64,000 nucleotides of DNA from Phaeocystidibacter sp965659725 (GCA_965659725.1 CBFHXG010000009.1:1-64000); one strand, 5' to 3'; shown: positions 36,210 through 43,935, counted from the first letter of the stretch. Notes: a model not told the origin generated them from the letters alone. Translations and numbers: made by a program.

Positions 36210-36599
36210 GAAGGGAGTCATGCTTTGTTCCACATCGAGTTCGGCGATGGCCTTGATGATCTCGACCTGTACCGTCTTACTTTCCACTTCGAATCTGCGA
36301 ATGAGCTCTGGAAGCAACTCCGGAGCGCCTAACTGCCCGATGGCTCGAGTAGAAAGCTTTCGTATCTCTTCCCTTTTGTGCTTCAACAAGGCAAGGCCAG
36401 CAAACTTCACCTCATACCAGCCCATTCTGAGGCACATGCGGAGTCCCAGCTCAACCAACGAATCATTCTTAGAGTCGAGCCATCCCAAAACCTCACTCTT
36501 TGCGGCATCTCCGAGGTCGGCACACTCATCTATCAACCTCAATTGCTGCCACTTGGAGACTTCGTTTGCAATGGAGTGAATGGACTTCAAGGCACGCAT
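35991..36599 (-). CDS. HEAT-repeat protein, C-terminal half of a TGA-split gene
   Basis: This 202-residue frame starts with an ATG directly after a TGA codon (36600-36602) that ends the preceding frame, and both lie in the same reading frame. The first 140 residues are HEAT-like helices (LVELGLRMCLRMGWYEVKFA, IRKLSTRAIGQLGAPELLPE, VQVEIIKAIAELDVEQSMTP) that continue the helices upstream. The last 60-70 residues, from about WVHVSLNGSRH, are the antisense of the neighbouring TGA-broken gene and look unlike HEAT sequence. The true 3' end may have been lost by deletion. Confidence 0.5.
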   Translation of the reverse strand: MRALKSIHSIANEVSKWQQLRLIDECADLGDAAKSEVLGWLDSKNDSLVELGLRMCLRMGWYEVKFAGLALLKHKREEIRKLSTRAIGQLGAPELLPELIRRFEVESKTVQVEIIKAIAELDVEQSMTPFLKAQVWVHVSLNGSRHEGLIPFPEEFSSVSHIPIVIEEPSKMGYTREVAGCPAHGIICKIAGEVDRFPISVY

Positions 36600-37163
36600 T
36601 CAGCCAAGAACGATGGCGGCAAATTGCGCTTCATCACGGACCAAGCGTTTGGGGTGATCTACATACTGCATCACCTCGAACAAATAATTTCGAACTTGAA
36701 ATTCAGATAGGGCACCAATCGCTTTCACCTTTTGATGCCAGGCTCCAGATTTGAGTAATTCCAACGTTCTTTCAGGTAGACCGATATCTCGATATATCTT
36801 TCGAATCCGCTCTGCCGACTCCCCTTCCAACTGCTGATGCAATTCTACCAGGTAGTCGCTTATCCTGGCATAACTGTGGAAGTCGTACATGCCTTTGTTG
36901 AGCCAATTGCGCATCCTCACGATGTTCTTTTTCCACTCGCCTTCCTCCATATCGTCATAGATCATTTCCATGATGATCGGCTCGATCTTTTCGATGAGGT
37001 TGGAGGCCTTTCGCTCGGCAATGGCCTTTCTTGCCCGGAGTCGTAAAACGATGATAGTCAGTGCAATGGAAACAGAAAAGAGTGCCATGGAAAATGCCAC
37101 GATGATCTGAAATCTCAGATCGTGAGATAGATACCAGTTCCAAATATCCTGAAGGGTGGTCAT
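36600..37163 (-). CDS. Membrane-anchored HEAT-repeat protein, N-terminal half
   Basis: The 187-residue product has one N-terminal membrane segment (FQIIVAFSMALFSVSIALTI, about 18-40) followed by cytoplasmic helices that enter a HEAT repeat (WHQKVKAIGALSEFQVRNYL, VRDEAQFAAIVLG) and stop abruptly at TGA 36600-36602. The next codon is ATG and HEAT helices go on in frame, so one original gene of about 390 residues was probably split. It follows a receiver-only response regulator gene by 28 bp and likely shares its operon. Similar proteins often sit in exopolysaccharide clusters; that role is inference. Confidence 0.55.
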   Translation of the reverse strand: MTTLQDIWNWYLSHDLRFQIIVAFSMALFSVSIALTIIVLRLRARKAIAERKASNLIEKIEPIIMEMIYDDMEEGEWKKNIVRMRNWLNKGMYDFHSYARISDYLVELHQQLEGESAERIRKIYRDIGLPERTLELLKSGAWHQKVKAIGALSEFQVRNYLFEVMQYVDHPKRLVRDEAQFAAIVLG

Positions 37164-37191
37164 TGCGCTCCGGTGTGGTTAGGAGCCCAAT

Positions 37192-37557
37192 TTATCGCAA
37201 AAGTTTCTTTACACGAAGAATTAACTCTTTCGGATTGAAAGGCTTCGTCATAAAGTCGTCTGCTCCCAGATCGAAAGCATCGATAACCGTATCCTCAGTC
37301 TTCAATCCGGTTAGCAACAGGACCCGCATTTCTGCATTGTTTTCCTTGACGCTTTTGAGGAGTTCCATCCCACTTAGTCCGGGCATCATCACGTCTGAGA
37401 TGATCAGATCGAACTCTCCCCCATTCTTGAGCTTATCAATGGCTTCCTCACCACTTGAGGCTGTATCAACACTATAGCCCTCCTTTTTCAGCTTGAATTC
37501 AACTGCTTTGAGGAGGATCGCTTCGTCGTCTACTACTAAGATCTTTTGACCTGCCAT
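37192..37557 (-). CDS. Stand-alone response regulator receiver domain
   Basis: From the ATG at 37557 the protein has 121 residues and is a single CheY-like receiver. It has the acidic pair D10/D11 (ILVVDDEAI), phospho-acceptor D55 (LIISDVMMPG), T83 (LLLTGLK) and K105 (DFMTKPFNPKE). There is no output domain, so it must act through protein contact. The next gene, 28 bp on, encodes the membrane HEAT protein, a plausible partner. No kinase is adjacent. An upstream in-frame ATG at 37641 adds 28 residues that are not part of the fold. Confidence 0.85.
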   Translation of the reverse strand: MAGQKILVVDDEAILLKAVEFKLKKEGYSVDTASSGEEAIDKLKNGGEFDLIISDVMMPGLSGMELLKSVKENNAEMRVLLLTGLKTEDTVIDAFDLGADDFMTKPFNPKELILRVKKLLR

Positions 37558-37687
37558 GGAGGTAACTTTCTCTGGGGTGGTGCGGCTAATATACCTACAT
37601 CCTCTAAAATAGCCGTTTTTGAAGGTTTCAAAATTTAACAAACGCGTGATTTTTCAGCGGTTAAGGCAGAATTCCCTTACGGGTTAA

Positions 37688-37957
37688 GCCATCCTCTTAC
37701 CAATCATCGAAACTAACCTCCCGTTTATCGAAAAACCCCAGCGGTTACGCGTTCAGTTCTCTAGCTCAATGAAGAATGATGTTACCATTGAAGTAGTAAA
37801 CCTCTCCGGACAAATCCTCTACTCTAAAGAGAACATTAGTCCTTACGGTGAGCACACCTTCTCATTTGATACGGGTCTGAACGAAGCATACGTTTACGTC
37901 GTACGCATCATCGACACCCAGACAGAAGAAATGTGGAGTGAGAAGATCATCTATTGA
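37688..37957 (+). pseudogene. Orphan T9SS type A sorting-domain remnant
   Basis: An open stretch from 37688 to the TGA at 37955-37957 reads EKPQRLRVQFSSSMKNDVTI, then EVVNLSGQILYSKENIS and AYVYVVRIIDTQTEEMWSEK. This is the usual order of strands in a T9SS type A C-terminal domain. There is no signal peptide and only about 30 residues precede it, so the secreted protein body is missing. A good terminator follows. It is best read as the 3' relic of a deleted gene, although a 62-residue protein from ATG 37769 could still be made. Confidence 0.55.
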
Positions 37958-37982
37958 TCGGAACCCTCACACTATACTATAG

Positions 37983-38012
37983 AAAGCCTCCGGTCGTGGA
38001 GGCTTTTATTTT
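37983..38012 (+). terminator. Terminator after the sorting-domain remnant
   Basis: The stem AAAGCCTCC / GGAGGCTTT with loop GGTCGT is followed by TATTTTT. It lies 25 bases after the remnant stop codon and suggests that a full gene once ended here. Confidence 0.8.
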
Positions 38013-38105
38013 TACAGAGAATTAGTTTTCAAGGTCACTATTGATTTTGATATTCAAATAATGAGGCACTAAGGTTTCTACGAACAGCTGGGCGAAGGAC
38101 CATTC

Positions 38106-38316
38106 ACGAGGGGTGTTCTGCCTGGGGTCAGCTCCCGCTGCCCCGATATCAAGTTACGAAGAAAGCACACGTTAGTCGGAGGATATACGGATACAAACGG
38201 ATAATTCACAAACGGACCGGCTTCGGTCATTTATGTCCTTGAGATCCGCGAGATCCGTTTGATATGCACTAACTTGAGAGCAGGGGATGCGGGAGCAGCC
38301 CCCAGGGAAACCCCTC
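38106..38316. repeat. GC-rich inverted-repeat element, copy B
   Basis: The left arm (about 38108-38145; GGGGTCAGCTCCCGCTGCCC core) and right arm (about 38279-38316; GATGCGGGAGCAGCCCCC core) are imperfect inverted copies of the arm seen in element A at 15130-15336. The interior shares ATACGGATACAAACGG and CTTGAGATC with A, in the same order and orientation. It differs from A in a small GACCGGCTTCGGTC hairpin (about 38215-38228). Confidence 0.75.
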
Positions 38317-38401
38317 CCCAACCAGGAATCCTGCCCATGCCATTCTAAGCCTTGCCAAAGACCCATCGATCTCTTCCAAATACTACTAGCTGGCAATCCT
38401 T

Positions 38402-38773
38402 TCAATCCCCTTTCAACCTATCCAGATCCCTTCTTTCACGCTTGGTGGGTCTACCCGTTCCTCTATCCCGTTGAAGGTTCTTCGCCAACCTCAAAAATTC
38501 TTGCTTATCCGCCTCTTCCTGAGGCGTGGTTTCTTTAATTAGATCGGGAACTAACTTGGCACCTACCCTCGACTTTGGGATGCTGATGACCTTGAAACTT
38601 CTGGAAAAGCCGTGGAATTTGACAGTGAACTCATCGCCGCTTTTCAACTCCCGAGATGCCTTTACAGGAATATCATCGATCAACACACGTTCTTTTCGCA
38701 CCTCATTGGCTGCCAAAGATCGCGTCTTAAAGATCCGTACACACCACAAGAATTTATCGACCCGCATCCTCAA
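38402..38773 (-). CDS. S4-domain RNA-binding protein, Hsp15-like
   Basis: The 123-residue protein starts with an S4 RNA-binding domain (RVDKFLWCVRIFKTRSLAAN, then EVRKERVLIDDIPVKASREL) and has a basic tail (TGRPTKRERRDLDRLKGD), the layout of HslR/Hsp15. Hsp15 binds stalled 50S subunits carrying nascent chains. The start could be ATG 38773 or 38767. It overlaps the esterase gene upstream by 20 bp, so both are co-transcribed. Confidence 0.82.
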   Translation of the reverse strand: MRMRVDKFLWCVRIFKTRSLAANEVRKERVLIDDIPVKASRELKSGDEFTVKFHGFSRSFKVISIPKSRVGAKLVPDLIKETTPQEEADKQEFLRLAKNLQRDRGTGRPTKRERRDLDRLKGD

Positions 38774-39410
38774 TGATCTCCTTTAGCAATTCCGGCTCAA
38801 CGCTGTGTCCACCGTGATATCGGTGCAGAGTTGGCCGTATGTCGAATTCAGCAAGTTGACCTAACACTTCTTGTACCTTGTCTTCTGGAGCGTACTCATC
38901 CGCGTCTCCAAAAACGGCATCGAATTGAACCGAATCGAAGGCTGATTTCTTCACCGCATAATCAATATCGGGAGGAAACGAGCCTGCCCAGCAAATAAGG
39001 TGGTCGATGCCCTTTCCGTCTCTGTGATCCATCCATCGGCAGGCGGTTGAAACGCCCTGGGAGAAGCCAACGAGAGTAACATGCTCAATGTTCGGGGAGT
39101 TATTTCGCTCAAGTTCCAATACAGTATCAAGATGTTTCGCTTGGTCCCGTATATCATCCAATCTGGCCTCCTTGGTCATCCAAGATGCACCCACTCTACC
39201 GCTTGTTCCTTCAAGATAAAATCTGTGAAGTCCCTCTGGCGCAACAACTCTTCTTTCAGCATTCTCCAAGTGCGCAAACTTTCTCAGAAAGTAAGAAGGA
39301 AGCTGTCCGTATCCGTGTAAAGCAATAATCAATCTCTTGACCCGTAGTCCAGGTTCTCCCAGTGAGAATAGTCTTGCAGTTTTCTCTACTATGATCTTTT
39401 GTTCGTTCAA
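38754..39410 (-). CDS. Alpha/beta-hydrolase, phospholipase/carboxylesterase family
   Basis: The 218-residue protein shows the family's elements: LIIALHGYGQLPSYF (oxyanion-hole region), nucleophile serine in GFSQG near residue 116, acid in AVFGDADEYAPED, and histidine in YHGGHSVEP near the C-terminus. It should hydrolyse short-chain or acyl esters in the cytoplasm. A four-helix-bundle cassette begins 11 bp upstream of its ATG and may have displaced its original promoter. Confidence 0.85.
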   Translation of the reverse strand: MNEQKIIVEKTARLFSLGEPGLRVKRLIIALHGYGQLPSYFLRKFAHLENAERRVVAPEGLHRFYLEGTSGRVGASWMTKEARLDDIRDQAKHLDTVLELERNNSPNIEHVTLVGFSQGVSTACRWMDHRDGKGIDHLICWAGSFPPDIDYAVKKSAFDSVQFDAVFGDADEYAPEDKVQEVLGQLAEFDIRPTLHRYHGGHSVEPELLKEIIEDAGR

Positions 39411-39420
39411 GTGAAGGGAG

Positions 39421-39464
39421 TTAGAGTGTTAGGGTGTTAGGGTGTTAGGGTGTTAGGGTGTTAA
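39421..39464. repeat. Left tandem repeat of the cassette
   Basis: Five consecutive units of the 8-mer TTAGGGTG type, with the first unit TTAGAGTG and the last TTAAAG. Confidence 0.85.
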
Positions 39465-39504
39465 AGTTACTTGAGATTCGACAACCTCAAATCTCAATTC
39501 TTCA

Positions 39505-39525
39505 CCTTGTGGGTTTTAAACCCAA
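39505..39525. repeat. Short palindrome before the four-helix gene
   Basis: GGGTTT-T-AAACCC, extended by CTT/AAG, sits 6 nt before the ATG. It may be an operator or mRNA hairpin. Confidence 0.45.
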
Positions 39526-39530
39526 GTATT

Positions 39531-39935
39531 ATGTCATTATTTGCAAAAACCATAGAAGAGTTGCATTGTTGGCAAGCGGCTCGCAACCTGGTGGTAATGG
39601 TAGATGACCTTATCAGAATGAACCCCGCTCTCAGCAAAAATTATAACCTTAAAGATCAACTCTTTCGTGCGAGTTTAAGTGTTATGAACAACATAGCTGA
39701 GGGTTTTGGTAGATACCACAAGAAAGAGTTCATGCGATTCCTGGACATTGCCAAAGCGAGCTGCGTAGAGGTTGAAAGTATGTCTTACGTACTGGCAGAC
39801 CTGAAGCTTATTGAAGCTTCTGAAAGTGTTGAGCTCAAGAAGCAAATCACTATTACAAAACGTAAAACTGCAGGGCTGCTAGCTCATCTTTACAGGACCA
39901 ATGAAAGCCAACAGACTGCCAAAACCGCAGAGTGA
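39531..39935 (+). CDS. Four-helix-bundle protein (S23/IVP family, TIGR02436-like)
   Basis: From the ATG at 39531 the protein has 134 residues. It carries the family pattern: HCWQAARNLVVMVDDLI, then FRASLSVMNNIAEGFGRYHK, KEFMRFLDIAKASCVEVESM and SYVLADLKLIE. The family is known from intervening sequences of 23S rRNA genes, from small cassettes between genes in many Bacteroidota, and through the related Avd proteins of diversity-generating retroelements. Its biochemical role outside those settings is unknown. It lies opposite to its neighbours and between inverted tandem repeats. Confidence 0.85.
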   Translation: MSLFAKTIEELHCWQAARNLVVMVDDLIRMNPALSKNYNLKDQLFRASLSVMNNIAEGFGRYHKKEFMRFLDIAKASCVEVESMSYVLADLKLIEASESVELKKQITITKRKTAGLLAHLYRTNESQQTAKTAE

Positions 39936-39938
39936 TAG

Positions 39939-39979
39939 GTTAAACACTAACTCTAACACCTTAACACTCTAACACTCTA
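39939..39979. repeat. Right tandem repeat of the cassette, inverted
   Basis: Units of the form CACTCTAA/CACCTTAA are the reverse complement of the left-end repeat, but more degenerate. Confidence 0.75.
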
Positions 39980-40750
39980 TCCAAACTCCGGCTTCCTCTT
40001 CTCCAAAAAGGCCGCCGTCCCTTCCTTGAATTCATCGGTACCAAAAGCTTCGCCAAAGGCGTTGATCTCCGCCTCAAATCCATTCTCACCGTGAGCAAAA
40101 CCAGCATTCACAGCCTTCATTGCTGCGCCAATAGCAACACCGCTGTTCTTAGCTATTTTGGAAGCGATCTCAGTACACTTCTCCATGAGTTCGTCCATGG
40201 ACACCACGTGGTTAACCAAACCCCATTTGAGGCCTTCATTCGCATCGATCATGCCTGCGGTAGTGATCATTTCCATGGCCTTGCCCTTGCCTACCAGCTG
40301 AGCAAGTCGCTGTGTGCCTCCATAACCCGGAATAACTCCTAAGGTCACTTCGGGAAGTCCCATTCTCGCATTGTCCGATGCCACACGTATATGGCAGCTC
40401 ATAGCGAGTTCTAGTCCGCCGCCCAACGCAAAGCCATTGACTGCAGCGATCACGGGCTTGCTGAGGTTCTCGATCAAGTTGAAGAGCGTTTCGTGTCCCT
40501 TTCTGGCCAGTTGCTTTCCTTCCTCAACCGAGTAGTTGGCAAACTCCTTGATGTCTGCTCCCGCAACAAACGACTTTTCTCCAGAGCCTGTCAAGATGAT
40601 AGCGCGAACATCGGAAGCTGCTTCGAGTTCCTGCATAGTCTTGCTCAAGGCTGCAATGGTGTCGCCATTCAATGCATTGAGCTGCTTAGGTCTGTTTATA
40701 GTTACCGTGGCAATTCGGTCTTTCTTCTCAATAAGAACGAGTTCTTCCAT
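39977..40750 (-). CDS. Enoyl-CoA hydratase (crotonase family)
   Basis: The 257-residue protein is a standard crotonase-fold enzyme: VTINRPKQLNALN at the N-terminus, SGEKSFVAGADIKEF (CoA and oxyanion-hole region), NGFALGGGLELAMSCHIRVA with the first catalytic Glu, and GLPEVTLGVIPGYGGTQRL with the second. It hydrates 2-enoyl-CoA in fatty-acid or short-chain acid breakdown; close homologues act on crotonyl-CoA. It is the last gene of a run with the SIMPL and kinase genes (8 bp gap). Its stop codon lies within the cassette repeat. Confidence 0.9.
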   Translation of the reverse strand: MEELVLIEKKDRIATVTINRPKQLNALNGDTIAALSKTMQELEAASDVRAIILTGSGEKSFVAGADIKEFANYSVEEGKQLARKGHETLFNLIENLSKPVIAAVNGFALGGGLELAMSCHIRVASDNARMGLPEVTLGVIPGYGGTQRLAQLVGKGKAMEMITTAGMIDANEGLKWGLVNHVVSMDELMEKCTEIASKIAKNSGVAIGAAMKAVNAGFAHGENGFEAEINAFGEAFGTDEFKEGTAAFLEKRKPEFG

Positions 40751-40758
40751 GGGATATA

Positions 40759-41460
40759 TTATTGTTCAGATTCAGGCGCTAAGATCGCAAAACGAACTGT
40801 GACAGACATGGAAATCGTTTCTTTTCCAGGCGCAACAGATGGGCCTGAAGAGTCTTCGCGAGCCATAACTCCATCCATATAGGCCAGGTTTGCATACGGC
40901 ATTGGCGAACCAGGTGATGATTCAATAAAACTTTGTGCTATACCCAACTCAACACCCAATTCTTCCGCAATTACCTGTGCCTTCTCTTTCGCTACTCGGA
41001 TCGCTTCTGTTCGTAGCTCGGTCTTTACCTCATCGCTCTTGGAATATCGAAATCTACCCATGGACAAGTTCTCCACACCGAAGCCGATCAGCTTACTCAC
41101 TATTTCAGGGTATTTCTCAAAGTCATTGACCGTCAAATGAAATGATTGCGAAGCAACGAACCCTACTCGATACTGCTCACCATTCCTGTACTCCTTCCTC
41201 TCTCGAAGGCTCGCTTGTTCCGACGAGAATTCACACGCTTCCTCTAGGCCGTTCAAATAGGCAATGATAGAGCGACTCTTACCCTCGTTTTCCTCGAAGG
41301 CCGTCTTCACATCATCCGCTTCCGATACTACGATGAATTGAATACTCATTTCGTCGGGCTCCATGCTGCGAGTTACGGTTCCTGTGACTGTAATTCCTTC
41401 CATTTGGGCATAGGCTGATAAGCCCATTACCAGTGTAAGTGCAAGAATTAGTTTTTTCAT
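40759..41460 (-). CDS. SIMPL (DUF541) domain protein, exported
   Basis: The 233-residue protein has a signal peptide (MKKLILALTLVMGLSAYA) and a complete SIMPL domain: ITVTGTVTRSMEPDEMSIQF, FVASQSFHLTVNDFEKYPEI, FRYSKSDEVKTELRTEAIRV and AKEKAQVIAEELGVELG. The role of SIMPL proteins in the periplasm is not settled. It lies 11 bp after the histidine kinase gene and 8 bp before the enoyl-CoA hydratase gene. Confidence 0.85.
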   Translation of the reverse strand: MKKLILALTLVMGLSAYAQMEGITVTGTVTRSMEPDEMSIQFIVVSEADDVKTAFEENEGKSRSIIAYLNGLEEACEFSSEQASLRERKEYRNGEQYRVGFVASQSFHLTVNDFEKYPEIVSKLIGFGVENLSMGRFRYSKSDEVKTELRTEAIRVAKEKAQVIAEELGVELGIAQSFIESSPGSPMPYANLAYMDGVMAREDSSGPSVAPGKETISMSVTVRFAILAPESEQ

Positions 41461-41471
41461 GATGTCGTTTT

Positions 41472-42911
41472 TTAATGATTGATGACCTTAGGTAGGTCTA
41501 TGATGAATGTCGTGCCCTTTCCAACGGTAGATTCTAAAGTGATATCACCATTAAAGCCTTTTACGATATTCCGAACCATCGCCAAACCGAGGCCCATACC
41601 CTGCGTTTTGGTGGTGAAGCTTGGCTCAAAGATCTTTTCTCGCTTGTCGTCGGGTACACCAACTCCATTATCACGTACATAAAGTTGAACGCGATCGCCT
41701 TCTGTGGCAAGGCAGCCCACGGTTATCTCTGGCGCTCTTCCTTCCGGAATGGCCTGCTCAGCATTGAGTATGAGATTATTCAGCACTCTAGTAAGTTGAT
41801 CCTTATCACCGCTAATAGATAACTCTTCTTCCGGCAATTCTAGTCTAATGTTTTCATGAGCTGCACCAACTCTTTCGAGGAAAGCCTTGAGGTCGATGCT
41901 CTCTTGCTTCATTTCGGGCATGCTGGCGAAGCGAGAGAACGCCGTGGCAATATTGCTTAGCGCATCGATCTGTGCCAACATACTCTCCGTAAATTCCTTG
42001 AGCTTTTTTGGATCATCAACCTGAAGTTTCCGCTCTAACATTTGAACCGAGAGCCTCATGGGTGTTAATGGGTTCTTGATCTCATGCGCCACCTGCTTGG
42101 CCATCTCCTTCCATGCTGTTTCACGTTCACTTTGCGCAAGTTTGATGGCATTTTGCTCGAGCTGGATCATCATCTTATTGTACTCATCCACAAGCCTACC
42201 GATCTCATCATTGCTCGGCCATTGGATAGGCTCGTTGTATTTACCTAATTGAACTTCTCTCATTTTCCGGGCGATCACCGTAAGAGAGTGAGTGATATAG
42301 TTGGATAGGAAGTAGGCTAGCAATGCAGCGCCTATGAATAGGATAATATAGAGGGTAATAAGTGTCTCTAAGAACTCTACATCTTGGTCCGGAATCCTAT
42401 CATTCTCAAAATAGGGAATGTTGAGGATCGCCAATTGCTCACCATCTGCAGATTCAACGTAGCTGTAGATCAGAAGTACATCCGTAGTGTCACCCGAAGG
42501 CATGATAAAGCGTTGCTCTCCCGATTCTATCCTTTCCAATATGTCTTCCGGAACCGACCTTTCCAATCGTCCTATTTCAAAAGAATGATTGTTATTGGTA
42601 ATGATCAGCTTTCCTTCAGGAGTAAATAAGTTGATATCTAAGCTGTGCACATCTGCAAGCTCGCAGATCTTATCGCTAAAAAGAGAGGTGAGGCTATCTG
42701 TGTTTTGCTTTTCCGGATTGCTCTTTAAGAAATACCTGATATCATCTTCAATGGCCTTTTCCTTTCGCTTAAGTCGCTCTTGATGGTATTCCTCATTCTC
42801 TTCTTCAAAGTGATATAAAGAGATCAAACCTGTGAGTACAAAGCTCACTAGGATCATAAAGAGAAGAGAGATAAAGATGCGTGCCCTCAGGCTCAAATGG
42901 GGAAAGGTCAT
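41472..42911 (-). CDS. NtrY-like membrane sensor histidine kinase
   Basis: From the ATG at 42911 the protein has 479 residues. An earlier in-frame ATG at 43073 would overlap the atpG terminator and is rejected. Order: membrane helix 1 (about 10-32), a periplasmic sensing domain of about 140 residues, helix 2 (about 175-200), HAMP linker (LTVIARKMREVQLGKYN), H-box with phospho-His in KQVAHEIKNPLTPMRLSVQM, N-box LNNLILNAEQAI, G1 RDNGVGVPDD, F-box and G2 QGMGLGLAMV. It should phosphorylate a response regulator that is not encoded next to it. Confidence 0.88.
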   Translation of the reverse strand: MTFPHLSLRARIFISLLFMILVSFVLTGLISLYHFEEENEEYHQERLKRKEKAIEDDIRYFLKSNPEKQNTDSLTSLFSDKICELADVHSLDINLFTPEGKLIITNNNHSFEIGRLERSVPEDILERIESGEQRFIMPSGDTTDVLLIYSYVESADGEQLAILNIPYFENDRIPDQDVEFLETLITLYIILFIGAALLAYFLSNYITHSLTVIARKMREVQLGKYNEPIQWPSNDEIGRLVDEYNKMMIQLEQNAIKLAQSERETAWKEMAKQVAHEIKNPLTPMRLSVQMLERKLQVDDPKKLKEFTESMLAQIDALSNIATAFSRFASMPEMKQESIDLKAFLERVGAAHENIRLELPEEELSISGDKDQLTRVLNNLILNAEQAIPEGRAPEITVGCLATEGDRVQLYVRDNGVGVPDDKREKIFEPSFTTKTQGMGLGLAMVRNIVKGFNGDITLESTVGKGTTFIIDLPKVINH

Positions 42912-42963
42912 ATGTAAAGATGAGCAAAAATTGGACCGAGGGCAAGGGAGCGACATCTCCAAA

Positions 42964-42996
42964 AACAAAAAACCCCGACATCTCGCGACGTCGGGG
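42964..42996 (-). terminator. Terminator of the ATP synthase operon
   Basis: Read on the minus strand: stem CCCCGACGTC / GATGTCGGGG with loop GCGA, then TTTTTTG. It is 31 bases after the atpG stop codon. Confidence 0.88.
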
Positions 42997-43026
42997 CCTT
43001 CTTGAACTTTCGTTCGAAACGTATCG

Positions 43027-43890
43027 TCAACCGTTAAGTGCTTCTGCACCACCAACGATCTCGAGAATCTCATTGGTAATGGCAGCCTGACGGGCTTTGT
43101 TATAGTCCAAGGTAAGCTGTCCTTTAAGCTCGCTCGCGTTGTCTGTTGCCTTGTGCATGGCAGTCATACGCGCACCGTGCTCAGAAGCGTTGCTATCCAA
43201 CAATGCCTTGAAGATCTGGATCTTCAATGACGTTGGGATTAAGTCTCCCAAGATCTCTTCCTTAGAAGGCTCGTAAATGTAATCTCCGCCACCTGCAGCA
43301 TCTCCGCTTTCCGCTGGAACAACTGGCAAGAATTGCTCTCTCGTAGGCACCTGCATTGCTGCGTTCTTGAAGTGATTATAAACCACCTCAACGCGGTCCC
43401 AAGTACCATTCAAGAAGCCTTCCATAGCCTCTTCTGCGATCTCTGAAGCCGCCTCGAAGTTGAGGTCGTTCCAGATCGCGTTATTCTCAGAGTGAAGCAT
43501 GTCGGTCTTGCGGTACGCGTCCCAAGCCTTCTTACCGATAGCTTTTACGTGAACCTTCACATTCTGACCTTGATACTCGCTTACGATACTCTTAGATAGC
43601 TTGAGAATGCTAGAGTTGAAAACACCGCACAATCCACGATTGGAGTTGACAACAATGAGCAAAACGTTCTTTGCCTGGCGCTCTTCCGCATACATATTCT
43701 CAGATGCGTCGAGTGTTGCGCTTACATTGGAAAGAATGTCTTTCAACTTGTTAGCATAGGGACGCATTTGGGTAATGCCGTCCTGTGCCTTCTTCAGCTT
43801 CGCCGCAGATACCATCTTCATTGCTGAAGTGATCTGCATCGTAGAGCCGATGGAGACAATTCTATTGCGTAATTCTTTGAGGTTCGCCAT
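43027..43890 (-). CDS. atpG: ATP synthase F1 gamma subunit
   Basis: From the ATG at 43890 the protein has 287 residues. It shows the conserved N-terminal coiled-coil ANLKELRNRIVSIGSTMQIT followed by SAMKMVSAAKLKKAQ, and the C-terminal helix with TDNASELKGQLTLDYNKARQ and ITNEILEIVGGAEAL. Gamma is the rotating central shaft of F1. It is the last gene of the operon, 45 bp after atpA. A longer start at 43920 adds 10 atypical residues. Confidence 0.95.
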   Translation of the reverse strand: MANLKELRNRIVSIGSTMQITSAMKMVSAAKLKKAQDGITQMRPYANKLKDILSNVSATLDASENMYAEERQAKNVLLIVVNSNRGLCGVFNSSILKLSKSIVSEYQGQNVKVHVKAIGKKAWDAYRKTDMLHSENNAIWNDLNFEAASEIAEEAMEGFLNGTWDRVEVVYNHFKNAAMQVPTREQFLPVVPAESGDAAGGGDYIYEPSKEEILGDLIPTSLKIQIFKALLDSNASEHGARMTAMHKATDNASELKGQLTLDYNKARQAAITNEILEIVGGAEALNG

Positions 43891-43935
43891 GGAACGAGTG
43901 TTGTCCCGGTGCTTGCGCACCGGGATTATAACTTA

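Larger units (their letters stand above)
37958..38401. other. Gene-free stretch containing GC-rich element B
   Basis: Between the sorting-domain remnant and the Hsp15-like gene lie a terminator and the second GC-rich inverted-repeat element. Open frames here run through the repeat and show no protein-like pattern. Confidence 0.6.
39421..39979. mobile_element. Four-helix-bundle gene cassette with inverted tandem-repeat ends
   Basis: The left end (39421-39464) is a tandem of GTGTTAGG-type octamers on the plus strand. The right end (about 39939-39979) is the same type in inverse form (CACTAACTCTAACACC, then TTAACACTCTAACACTCTA). Between them is a single plus-strand gene for a four-helix-bundle protein, while both flanking genes are on the minus strand. 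The right repeat supplies the stop codon (TAG, read on minus) of the enoyl-CoA hydratase gene. This looks like an inserted cassette of about 560 bp. Confidence 0.6.

Noticed and set aside
35031..37163. Genetic-code change with TGA read as an amino acid
   Set aside because: Several intact genes here end at TGA, with ATGA overlaps to the next gene (20460, 18093, 36600), and the TonB receptor ends at TGA. Local nonsense decay explains the region better.
38172..38538. Open frames over element B
   Set aside because: They cross repeat sequence or lie antisense to the Hsp15-like gene and look like composition artefacts.
39421..39464. Telomere or chromosome end because of TTAGGG-like units
   Set aside because: The unit is TTAGGGTG, the array is only five units long and it lies inside continuous gene-bearing DNA.
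39421..39979. Diversity-generating retroelement (Avd-like four-helix protein)
   Set aside because: No reverse transcriptase, template repeat or variable-region target is present nearby.
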